From Azospirillum sp. TSH100 (GTDB lineage Bacteria > Pseudomonadota > Alphaproteobacteria > Azospirillales > Azospirillaceae), in assembly GCF_004923295.1 (NCBI RefSeq), contig NZ_CP039635.1, positions 454,501 through 518,500 of the forward strand: a stretch of DNA of 64,000 bases. The letters run 5' to 3'. The notes below the pieces were generated by a model that saw nothing but the letters and a program-made list of their open reading frames with translations, ran no database searches and was not told where the DNA came from. Position numbers and translations under genes: made by a program. Shown here piece after piece: positions 37,411-44,959 of the stretch (position 1 is its first letter; each line of letters opens with the position of its first letter).

Positions 37411-38100
37411 ATGATCAAGGTCTTGCTTGTCGACGACGACGTCGAGCTGACGGCGATGCTCGTCGAATATCTGGCGCAGGAGAACTTCGAGGGCCATGCC
37501 GTCCACAATGGCGAGGACGGCGTGGCCGCGGCGCTTGGCGGCGGCTATGCCATCGTGGTGCTGGACGTGATGATGCCGCGCCTCAGCGGGATCGAGACGT
37601 TGCGCCGCATCCGCCAGTCCAGCCGCGTTCCCGTGCTGATGCTGACGGCGCGCGGCGACAACATCGACCGCATCACCGGTCTGGACCTCGGCGCCGACGA
37701 CTATGTGCCGAAGCCCTGCACCCCGGGCGAGCTGGTGGCGCGCCTGCGCGCCATCCTGCGCCGCACCGAGCCGCAGCCGGCACCAGCGGCGGCCGGCGCC
37801 ACCGTCGAGGCCGGGCCGCTGCTGCTGTGCCCTGGCAGCCGCACGGCGACGCTGGACGGCCGGACGCTCGACCTGACCGGCACCGAATTCAACCTGCTGG
37901 AGGTTCTGGCCCGCGGCGCCGGCCATCTGATCAGCAAGCAGGAGCTGTCGCAGCGGGCGCTCGGCCGCCCGCTCAGCCCGTTCGACCGGCGCATTGACGT
38001 CCATGTCAGCAGCATTCGGCAGAAGCTCGGCACCCGCGGCGACGGCCGGTCCTGGATCCAGACGGTGCGCGGCATGGGCTATCAGCTGGTGACCGACTGA
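37411..38100 (+). CDS. OmpR-family response regulator (CpxR-like)
   Basis: 229 residues from ATG 37411 (MIKVLLVDDDVELT). A GTG 93 bp earlier keeps the frame but lies beside the CpxR-like box. The receiver has phospho-acceptor Asp52 and KPCTPGELVARLRAI; the winged helix (DLTGTEFNLLEVLARG, RRIDVHVSSIRQKLG, IQTVRGMGYQLV) resembles CpxR. It is partnered with the kinase 2 nt downstream and probably controls the divergent RND efflux operon. Confidence 0.92.
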   Translation: MIKVLLVDDDVELTAMLVEYLAQENFEGHAVHNGEDGVAAALGGGYAIVVLDVMMPRLSGIETLRRIRQSSRVPVLMLTARGDNIDRITGLDLGADDYVPKPCTPGELVARLRAILRRTEPQPAPAAAGATVEAGPLLLCPGSRTATLDGRTLDLTGTEFNLLEVLARGAGHLISKQELSQRALGRPLSPFDRRIDVHVSSIRQKLGTRGDGRSWIQTVRGMGYQLVTD

Positions 38101-38102
38101 CC

Positions 38103-39452
38103 ATGGCCAATCCCGTTTCCCGCCTGCTCCGCCCCGGCCGGGGCGGTCTGTTCTGGAAGCTGTTCCTGTCGCTGTGGCTGGCGATGCTGCTGTCCTTCGT
38201 CGTCGGCGTCTTCTACCTGCATCTGGCCGGCTATCGCGATGCGATGGACAATCTGGACTCGGTGCGGACCGGGGTTCTGCTGTCGACGGCGGAAGGCCTG
38301 CTCAAGCGGTCGGGCACGGACGCCGCCGTGGCCACCATCGCCGATTGGAACGCCGATCCGGCGGCCCCCCCGGTGGCCCTGCTCACCGATGACGGCCGCC
38401 GTCTGGTCGGCTCCCCCGCCGCGCTGACCGGTTATAGCCGCAGCGTGCAGGCCGATGACGGCCGCCGTTTCACGCTCGTCACCGCACTGGACTCGGTTTG
38501 GACGCTCAAACCCCAGCCGTCCATCCTGATTCCGCTGGTGTCGGGCGGCCTGGTGGCCTTGCTGTTCAGCAGCGTGCTCGCCTGGTATCTGTCGCGTCCG
38601 CTGCGCACGCTGAGCTGGGCCTTGCATGCCGTGTCGCGCGGCGACTTCACCACCCGCGTCCGCCACCGCATGGGCGGGCGGCGCGACGAGATCGCCGCAC
38701 TCGGCAGCGATTTCGACCGCATGGCCGACCGGCTCCAGCAGCTGGTGGAGGGGCGCCAGCGCCTGCTGCACGACATCTCGCACGAGCTGCGCTCGCCGCT
38801 GACCCGCATGCAGGCGGCCATCGGCCTGCTGCGTCAGAATCCGGGCAAGACCGCCGCCATGGTCGAGCGCATCGACCGCGAGGCGGACCGGCTAGACGCC
38901 ATGGTCGGGGAGCTTCTGACCCTGGCGCGGCTGGAGGTCGGCTCCGAGGTGATTTCCCGCGAGCGCGTCGATCTGATCGAGCTGCTGGCCGCCATCGTCG
39001 ACGATGCCGCCTTCGAGGCGGAAGCCTGCGGCCGCGGCGTCCGGCTGACGGCCGACGGTCCGTTCGTCTGCACCGTCGCGGCCGAGGTGCTGTGCCGGGC
39101 CTTCGAGAACATCATCCGCAATGCGGTGAAGTTCACCGCCGAGGGCACTGTTGTCGAGGTCACGGCCGCCACCGGCCAGGGAGGCCTGCGGGTCAGCGTC
39201 GTCGACCATGGCCCCGGCGTGCCGGAGGACATGCTCGACAAGATATTCGAGCCTTTCCTGCGCCTGGATGCCACGGCCCCGGCGACGGCGGGTTTCGGTC
39301 TCGGCCTCGCCATCGCCCGCCGCGCCGTCGAATCTCACGGCGGAATGGTCATGGCCACCAGCGCCCCGCAGGGGGGGCTGGCCATCGAGATCGGGTTGCC
39401 GCAAGACCTTCTGGCCGACGCCCCGACCCGCGCACCGCTGATGCAGGACTGA
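38103..39452 (+). CDS. Sensor histidine kinase (CpxA-like)
   Basis: 449 residues. Transmembrane segments at about 18-40 and 140-162 flank a short periplasmic domain of about 100 residues. HAMP, phospho-acceptor His227 (LHDISHELRSPLTRM) and ATPase motifs (NIIRNAVKFT, DHGPGVPE, GFGLGLAI) follow. The SHELRSPL context is typical of CpxA-type kinases. It is followed, convergently, by the amidohydrolase gene about 50 bp away. Confidence 0.9.
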   Translation: MANPVSRLLRPGRGGLFWKLFLSLWLAMLLSFVVGVFYLHLAGYRDAMDNLDSVRTGVLLSTAEGLLKRSGTDAAVATIADWNADPAAPPVALLTDDGRRLVGSPAALTGYSRSVQADDGRRFTLVTALDSVWTLKPQPSILIPLVSGGLVALLFSSVLAWYLSRPLRTLSWALHAVSRGDFTTRVRHRMGGRRDEIAALGSDFDRMADRLQQLVEGRQRLLHDISHELRSPLTRMQAAIGLLRQNPGKTAAMVERIDREADRLDAMVGELLTLARLEVGSEVISRERVDLIELLAAIVDDAAFEAEACGRGVRLTADGPFVCTVAAEVLCRAFENIIRNAVKFTAEGTVVEVTAATGQGGLRVSVVDHGPGVPEDMLDKIFEPFLRLDATAPATAGFGLGLAIARRAVESHGGMVMATSAPQGGLAIEIGLPQDLLADAPTRAPLMQD

Positions 39453-39504
39453 CCGTCCCCTCCCCGCATCCAGTTCCGGCAACCAGTCGGGCGCCGGCTC
39501 AAGG

Positions 39505-40743
39505 CTACGGTCTGACCAGCATGGCGGCAGGCCTGACGAAACTCCTGCGGCCATGCTTGAACCCCATGAGAGGGGGCGCTATGCCGCCGAAGGCATCGGC
39601 CTCGTCATCGGCATCGAGCACGATCAGGTCCGCCCGCCCGCCGACCATGATCCCGTAATCCGCGATCCGCATCAGCCGGGCGGCCCCGGTCGAGATCATC
39701 TCCAGGCAATCGCCGAAGCTCTCGGGCCCCAGATGCATGAGGTTGGCGTAGAGATTGCCGATCCGGAGCAAAGAGCCGTCGCCGAAGGGCGTGAAGGGAT
39801 TCAGGACATTGTTGGTGGCGACCGAGACGGTGACGCCGCCTTCCGCCAGCAGGTGGACCGGCGCCACCCCGCGCGGCGCGCGATGGCCGGCATCGCGCCC
39901 ATTCAGATAGAGATCCGTCGCGGGCAGGGCCGTCACCCCCACCCCGGCATCGGCCAGAAGGGCGATCATCCGCGCCAGTGCGGCATCGTCGATAGCCGCG
40001 AGCTTGGTGGCGTGGCCGACGGCGACCCGCCCCTGCCAGCCCGCCGCCATCGTCCGTCGGCAGATTTCCTCCAGATGGGACCAGCTGGGGTCGAGATCGA
40101 AATCCAGATGGAAATCGAGATCGACGTCATGCGCCACCGCCAGGGCGAAGATCCGCTCCATCTGCAAGGACGGATCGGCATCGGTGTAGGGACAGCCGCC
40201 CAGCAGATCGGCCCCCTCCGCCAGGGCCTGGGTCAGCAACCCTTCGACCGCCGGGTCGTGGGTCATCCCCTCCTGTGGGAAGACGCAGATGGACAGATCG
40301 ACGGCGAAGGCATACTCCCGCTTGAGCCGCTTCATCGCCTCGAAACTGCGCAGCCCAACCAGGGGATCGAGTTCCACATGGGCCCGCAGGAACATGGTGC
40401 CTTGCGTGATCGCGCGTTCCAGGGTGCGGGCACCGCGGGCGTAGACATCCTCGGTCGTGAAGGCCCTCTTCAGGCCGGAAACCGCAGCGATCGCTCCCCT
40501 CAACCCGCCGCCGGCATCGCGGCAGCGGCAGAGCAGGCAGGACTTGTCGAGATGGATGTGCGTGTCGACAAGCCCCGGCAGGACGAGGCGCCCGCCGACA
40601 TCCTCATCAAGGGCAGCGGTGCCGGCCAGGGCGGGGCCGATGGCGGCGATCCGTCCGTGACGGACGGCAATGTCCTGCAAGCCCTCCCCTTCCCTCAGGC
40701 GGGCGTTGCGCAGGAGGAGATCGAAGCTCTGGTTCTGCGTCAT
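39505..40743 (-). CDS. Amidohydrolase, cytosine-deaminase-like branch
   Basis: 412 residues from ATG 40743. Metal ligands of the TIM-barrel amidohydrolase fold are present: DTHIHLDKS (HxH), HVELDP, DFHLDFDL and VGHATKL. The position of the last metal-ligand Asp (the D of GHDDVFDPW in CodA) reads VATNNVLNPFTPFGDG, with Asn in place of Asp. This suggests altered chemistry or a distinct subfamily. It probably hydrolyses a C-N bond of a cyclic or heterocyclic compound. It is divergent from the SnoaL-like gene, with a palindromic operator between. Confidence 0.75.
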   Translation of the reverse strand: MTQNQSFDLLLRNARLREGEGLQDIAVRHGRIAAIGPALAGTAALDEDVGGRLVLPGLVDTHIHLDKSCLLCRCRDAGGGLRGAIAAVSGLKRAFTTEDVYARGARTLERAITQGTMFLRAHVELDPLVGLRSFEAMKRLKREYAFAVDLSICVFPQEGMTHDPAVEGLLTQALAEGADLLGGCPYTDADPSLQMERIFALAVAHDVDLDFHLDFDLDPSWSHLEEICRRTMAAGWQGRVAVGHATKLAAIDDAALARMIALLADAGVGVTALPATDLYLNGRDAGHRAPRGVAPVHLLAEGGVTVSVATNNVLNPFTPFGDGSLLRIGNLYANLMHLGPESFGDCLEMISTGAARLMRIADYGIMVGGRADLIVLDADDEADAFGGIAPPLMGFKHGRRSFVRPAAMLVRP

Positions 40744-40764
40744 CTCAAAATCCGGCGTGTCGTT

Positions 40765-40785
40765 TGCATGCGAAAATCGCATGCA
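40765..40785. promoter_or_regulatory. 21-bp perfect palindrome, GntR-type operator 1
   Basis: TGCATGCGA and TCGCATGCA are perfect 9-bp arms around AAA, in the amidohydrolase/SnoaL divergent promoter. A variant with the same spacing occurs at 42080-42100, beside the GntR-family regulator gene. Both copies are followed by CTTTT. Confidence 0.72.
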
Positions 40786-40824
40786 CTTTTGATACCAATG
40801 TGAAGACACTTACGGAGGCCCAAA

Positions 40825-41223
40825 ATGAACGAGACGACCGAACGCGATCTGCAAGCCGTGAAGGAGTATCTGGCGGCGTCGATGGCCCCCGATCCCGTAC
40901 GCGCGGCCAAATACGTGGCGCCGGGTTTCATCTGCCGCTTTACCGGGCATCGCGTCTTCGACACCCCCAGCGGGCCGACTGGCTTCAACGCCGCCCGCTA
41001 CAAATGGGTGAAGAAGCGGATCGAGCGCTATGACGTGGTGCCGGGGGAAACGGAAACCATCGTCTACAGCCTCGGCTACCTGTACGGCGCCTGGCCGGAC
41101 GGCACGCCCTTCGACAACAACCGTTATGTCGACCGCTTCCTGGTGCGGGACGGGCTGATCGTCGAAACCGATGTCTGGAACGACAGCGCCGAATGGATCC
41201 TCGATCCCTCCTGCGCCCGCTGA
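40825..41223 (+). CDS. SnoaL-like/NTF2-fold protein
   Basis: 132 residues with the cone-shaped NTF2/SnoaL pattern: N-terminal helix, AAKYVAPGFICRFTG and the C-terminal strands FDNNRYVDRFLVRDGLIVET. Members are small-molecule isomerases, cyclases or hydratases, or bind ligands non-catalytically. Divergent pairing with the amidohydrolase under a shared operator suggests it processes the same compound. No specific reaction can be assigned. Confidence 0.7.
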   Translation: MNETTERDLQAVKEYLAASMAPDPVRAAKYVAPGFICRFTGHRVFDTPSGPTGFNAARYKWVKKRIERYDVVPGETETIVYSLGYLYGAWPDGTPFDNNRYVDRFLVRDGLIVETDVWNDSAEWILDPSCAR

Positions 41224-41256
41224 CCCGGAACCCGCCAACCGCTGACCCTGGCGCCC

Positions 41257-41973
41257 TTATTCGGTATAGGGCGCCAGGATGTCCATGAGGTCGCGGCTCC
41301 TGGCGCCGGAGCTTTGCAGCAGCGCGCGGGAGGCCACGGCCTCCAGATGCTCGTCCATCAGGGCGCAGGCCTTGTCGGCAGGGCCGGTCCGGATCGCCTC
41401 GATCAGTTCCAGATGCTCGTTGACTGCGCATTCCGACGAATGGGGCCGGCTGAAAACGGCCAGCGACAGTCCCGCGCGGTAACAGATCTCCGTCACATAA
41501 CGGATAAGAACCGGCTTTCCGGTCATTTCCGCCAGCCGGACATGGAACTCCGTCGCAAGGCGGATCGAAATCCCCTCGGCACCGTGCCGGGCCTGATGTT
41601 CGGCCTCGACGATGGCCTTCAGCTGCTTCACCTGGGCCTCGGTCAGCTTGCCGGCCAGATGCCGGACGACCTGACGCTCCAGATCGACGCGGATGTCGAA
41701 GATGTCGCGGGCATCCTCGAAGGAGGGCACCGCGACCACGGCGATGCGGTTGCGGCGCAGATCGACGAGCCCCTCCGCCGCCAACTGCCCGAGCGCGCTG
41801 CGGGCGATAGTCCGGCTGACGCCGAAACGTTCGCCCAGCGAATCCTCGGGCAGCCGGTCTCCCGGCGACAGCGCCCGCTCGATGATCGCACGCCGCAGGG
41901 CCGTGCAGATCGCCGCGACACGGTCGCCTCCGGTTTTCCTTGAACGCTTTTGCTCGCGCTTTTCCTCGGTCAT
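41257..41973 (-). CDS. GntR-family (FadR/FCD-type) transcriptional regulator
   Basis: 238 residues from ATG 41973 (MTEEKREQKRS); the open frame to 42084 would run through the operator. The N-terminal winged helix (LSPGDRLPEDSLGERFGVSR) and helical FCD domain with likely metal-binding His residues (EFHVRLAEM, NEHLELIEAI) are typical. It is convergent with the SnoaL gene and divergent from the ABC transporter, with a palindrome between. It probably represses itself, the transporter and the amidohydrolase/SnoaL pair until a substrate binds. Confidence 0.88.
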   Translation of the reverse strand: MTEEKREQKRSRKTGGDRVAAICTALRRAIIERALSPGDRLPEDSLGERFGVSRTIARSALGQLAAEGLVDLRRNRIAVVAVPSFEDARDIFDIRVDLERQVVRHLAGKLTEAQVKQLKAIVEAEHQARHGAEGISIRLATEFHVRLAEMTGKPVLIRYVTEICYRAGLSLAVFSRPHSSECAVNEHLELIEAIRTGPADKACALMDEHLEAVASRALLQSSGARSRDLMDILAPYTE

Positions 41974-42079
41974 CACTGCCCCCGCCTGCTCCGCCTTCCA
42001 TAAGCGAGGCCGGATGGGAATGCAACTCGCCAGATGCCGCATTTGAATGCAGGGGCGACACCACACTGCATAAAATAAA

Positions 42080-42100
42080 TGCATGCAAAAACTGTATGCA
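42080..42100. promoter_or_regulatory. GntR-type operator 2, between regulator and ABC transporter genes
   Basis: TGCATGCAA-(AAA)-CTGTATGCA repeats operator 1 with 7 of 9 arm bases complementary. It is almost equidistant (about 107 bp) from the regulator start and the ATPase start. A further half-site, TGCATACAG, lies at 42170-42178, closer to the ATPase gene. Confidence 0.68.
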
Positions 42101-42207
42101 CTTTTATCGGCGCAATGCCTGACCTCTCTCCCATGAAGCTTAAGCTGTCAGGAAAACTGGCGCACTCGTTGCATACAGTTTCACCGATCCGTCACGAGGT
42201 GCGCCGC

Positions 42208-43074
42208 ATGTCCCCATCCCACGCCAGCCAGCAAGGCCACTCTTCCATCGCCCCTTCCATTGCCCCTTCCATTGCCGTCGAGCTTTCGCAGGCCGCCGTT
42301 TCGTTCGGCAAGCCGGGCAGGACGGTCGCAGCCTTGCAGGAGACGAACCTGCGGATCGCCGAAGGTGACTTCGTCGCCCTGGTCGGCCCGTCGGGCTGCG
42401 GGAAGTCGACGATCCTGCGGCTGACGGCCGGCCTGCTGAACCCGACCCGGGGGGCCGTGATCGTCGGCGGGCGCGAGGTGGGGGCCAAGGCCCTGCGCAT
42501 CGGCATGGCCTTCCAGAACCCGACCATGCTGCCCTGGCTCACCATCGAGCGGAACGTCATGCTGCCGCTGAAGATCGTACGCCCCTTCCGCGCCGACTAC
42601 CGTGCCAAGCGCAGGACGGAATACCGCGACCGCGTCCATGCCCTGCTGGCCGATGTCGGGCTCGACAAGTTCGCCAACCATTACCCCTGGCAGCTGTCGG
42701 GCGGCATGCTGCAACGCGCGAACCTCTGTCGCGCCCTCGTCCATGAACCGAGCCTGCTGCTGCTCGACGAGCCGTTCGGCGCGCTCGACCAGTTCACCCG
42801 CGAGGAGCTGTGGGGGACGATGCAATCGCTGTGGCTGAAGCGCAGGCCGACCGTCCTGCTCATCACCCACGATTTGAAGGAAGCCGGCTTCCTCGCCTCG
42901 CGCATCTGCGTGATGAGCGCGCGTCCCGGCCGCATCATCGACGACAGCGCCGTCGATTTCCCCCGGCCGCGCACGGTCGAGATGACCTTCGACGCCGATT
43001 TCGTCGCCCTCAACCAGCGCCTGCGCGATCTCATCATCGATGCGCGCAGCGACACCGCCATCCGGGGGGCCTGA
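42208..43074 (+). CDS. ABC transporter ATPase (SsuB/TauB-like)
   Basis: 288 residues from ATG 42208, preceded by a GAGG ribosome-binding site; upstream starts would overlap operator 2. Walker A is GPSGCGKS, the signature LSGGMLQRANLCRAL, and Walker B LLLLDEPFGALD. The family serves nitrate, sulfonate, taurine and pyrimidine-precursor importers. The N-terminus contains a triplicated SIAP repeat (IAPSIAPSIA) encoded by tandem 12-bp units. It powers import with the permease and binding protein next to it. Confidence 0.92.
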   Translation: MSPSHASQQGHSSIAPSIAPSIAVELSQAAVSFGKPGRTVAALQETNLRIAEGDFVALVGPSGCGKSTILRLTAGLLNPTRGAVIVGGREVGAKALRIGMAFQNPTMLPWLTIERNVMLPLKIVRPFRADYRAKRRTEYRDRVHALLADVGLDKFANHYPWQLSGGMLQRANLCRALVHEPSLLLLDEPFGALDQFTREELWGTMQSLWLKRRPTVLLITHDLKEAGFLASRICVMSARPGRIIDDSAVDFPRPRTVEMTFDADFVALNQRLRDLIIDARSDTAIRGA

Positions 43075-43077
43075 GCC

Positions 43078-43851
43078 ATGAGCTACGAGCTGCGCCGCCG
43101 TCTGTGGGCGGCGATCCTCATCCTCGGCTTCTTCGCGGCCTGGGAGATCCTCTGCCTCGTCCTCCAGGTCTCCGATCTGGTCCTGCCCCGCCCGACCCAG
43201 GTCCTCGCCACGCTGGCCGCGCGCTTCGGCATCCTCTGGCCCCATGTGCTGCAAACCCTGTGGACCACCATGATCGGCTTCATCCTCGGCGTCACCGTCG
43301 GGGTGGTCATCGGGGCGGCCATCGGCGTCTCGCGCACCGCCTACGACACGGTCTATCCCCTGCTGATCGGCTTCTCCTCGATCCCCAAGGTCGCCGTGGT
43401 GCCGATCTTCGTGCTGTGGTTCGGATCGGGCGCTACGCCGGCCATCCTCACCGCGCTCGCGATGTGCTTCTTCCCCATCGTCGTCAACATCGCGACCGGC
43501 CTCGCCACCACCGAGCCGGAGCTGGAGGACGTCCTGAAGTCGCTCGGGGCCAGCAGGCTCGACATCCTGTGGAACGTCGGCCTGCCCCGCACGATGCCCT
43601 TCTTCTTCGCCTCGCTGAAGATCGCCGTCACCTTCGCCTTCGTCGGCAGCGTGCTGTCCGAAACCGTCGCCTCCAACAAGGGCATCGGCAACGTGATGAT
43701 GACGGCCTCCTCGAACTTCGACGTGCCGCTCGTCTTCGCCGGCCTCTTCCTGCTCGCGACCCTCGGCATCCTGCTCTACGTCGCCTTCTCGCTCGTCGAG
43801 GCGCGCGTCACCGGCTGGGCGACCCGCCGGCAGGGCTTTGCTTCCGCCTGA
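43078..43851 (+). CDS. ABC transporter permease (SsuC/TauC-like)
   Basis: 257 residues with about six membrane segments and the EAA loop (EDVLKSLGASRLDILWNVGL) that docks to the ATPase. It starts 3 nt after the ATPase stop. It belongs to the nitrate/sulfonate/taurine-type permease family. Confidence 0.92.
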   Translation: MSYELRRRLWAAILILGFFAAWEILCLVLQVSDLVLPRPTQVLATLAARFGILWPHVLQTLWTTMIGFILGVTVGVVIGAAIGVSRTAYDTVYPLLIGFSSIPKVAVVPIFVLWFGSGATPAILTALAMCFFPIVVNIATGLATTEPELEDVLKSLGASRLDILWNVGLPRTMPFFFASLKIAVTFAFVGSVLSETVASNKGIGNVMMTASSNFDVPLVFAGLFLLATLGILLYVAFSLVEARVTGWATRRQGFASA

Positions 43852-43876
43852 CCATTCCCCCGAAACGGAGCCTGCC

Positions 43877-44899
43877 ATGTTGAAAAAGCTTCTCGCGACG
43901 CTTGCGCTCGGCCTTTGCCTGAGCGGGCCGGCGTTGGCCGACACCCCCATCAAATTCACGCTCGGCTGGAAGACCCAGGGCTCCGACGCGCCCTTCCTGC
44001 TGGCCTTGCAGAAGGGTTACTTCAAGGCCGAAGGGCTGAACGTCACCATCGACCAGGGCGAAGGGTCGGCGGCCACCGTGACCCGCATCATGTCGGGCGC
44101 CTATGACGCCGGCTTCGGCGACATCAACGCCATCATCCAGAATGCGGCCACCCGACCCGGCGACGTGCCGGTCATGGTCTATCAGCTGTGGAACAAGCCG
44201 CCCTTCGCCATCGTCTCGAAAAAGGCGACCAACATCGCGACACCTGCCGACCTCCTCGGCAAGAAGCTGGGCGGCGCGCAGGGCACGCCGACGACCCGCC
44301 TCGTGACCGTGCTCGGCGCACTCAACAAGGTCGACATGACCAAGGTCGCGATCGAGAACATGGGACCGAACCTGCAGGAGCCGATGCTGATCAAGGGCGA
44401 CATCGACGGCGCCCTGGTCTTCAACATCACCAGCTGGTTCAACCTGATCAACAACCGCCAGGATCCGGCCAAGGACTACAACTGGCTGCTGTTCGGCGAC
44501 TTCGGCCTCGACCTCTATTCCAACGGGATGATGGTTTCCCAGAAGCTGATCCGGGACAACCCGGCCGCCGTCGCCGGCCTCGTCCGCGCGGTCAACAAGG
44601 CGGCGGTCGAGATCGGCGGAGATCCTGCGGCCGGGCTGAAGGCGGTCCTTGCCTACGACAATCTGGCCAAGGAAGACCTCGAACGCGCCCGCATGATCTT
44701 CTCCTACGAGCATCTCATCCTTTCGCCCGAGGTCGACAGGCTCGGCCTGGGGGATGTCGACGACGCCCGCCTCGCCCGCTCGATCGGCATCGTGGTCGAA
44801 GGCTATCAGCTGACCGCCACGCCCACGCCGGACCAGGTCTTCACCCGCCGGTTCCTGCCGCCACTGGCCGAGCGCAGGCTCGCCTACAAGACCAACTGA
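43877..44899 (+). CDS. ABC transporter substrate-binding protein (NMT1/ThiY/SsuA-like)
   Basis: 340 residues; signal peptide 1-21 ending PALA. The mature part starts DTPIKFTLGWKTQGSDAPFL and contains KGYFKAEGLNVTIDQGEGSA, typical of NMT1/SsuA-type receptors for thiamine pyrimidine precursors, sulfonates or related nitrogen compounds. The ligand is not readable from sequence, but the neighbouring amidohydrolase suggests a nitrogen-containing ring or amide. Confidence 0.88.
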   Translation: MLKKLLATLALGLCLSGPALADTPIKFTLGWKTQGSDAPFLLALQKGYFKAEGLNVTIDQGEGSAATVTRIMSGAYDAGFGDINAIIQNAATRPGDVPVMVYQLWNKPPFAIVSKKATNIATPADLLGKKLGGAQGTPTTRLVTVLGALNKVDMTKVAIENMGPNLQEPMLIKGDIDGALVFNITSWFNLINNRQDPAKDYNWLLFGDFGLDLYSNGMMVSQKLIRDNPAAVAGLVRAVNKAAVEIGGDPAAGLKAVLAYDNLAKEDLERARMIFSYEHLILSPEVDRLGLGDVDDARLARSIGIVVEGYQLTATPTPDQVFTRRFLPPLAERRLAYKTN

Positions 44900-44913
44900 T
44901 TGCACGGAAACAG

Positions 44914-44937
44914 GCCCGGCCGGACCGACGGCCGGGC
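44914..44937 (+). terminator. GC-rich hairpin between binding protein and GGT-family genes
   Basis: GCCCGGCCG and CGGCCGGGC pair perfectly around a 6-base loop 12 bp after the binding-protein stop. There is no U-run. It may protect the upstream mRNA or attenuate transcription into the GGT-family gene. Confidence 0.5.
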
Positions 44938-44959
44938 TCCAGTCGATGGGGGAAGAGAT

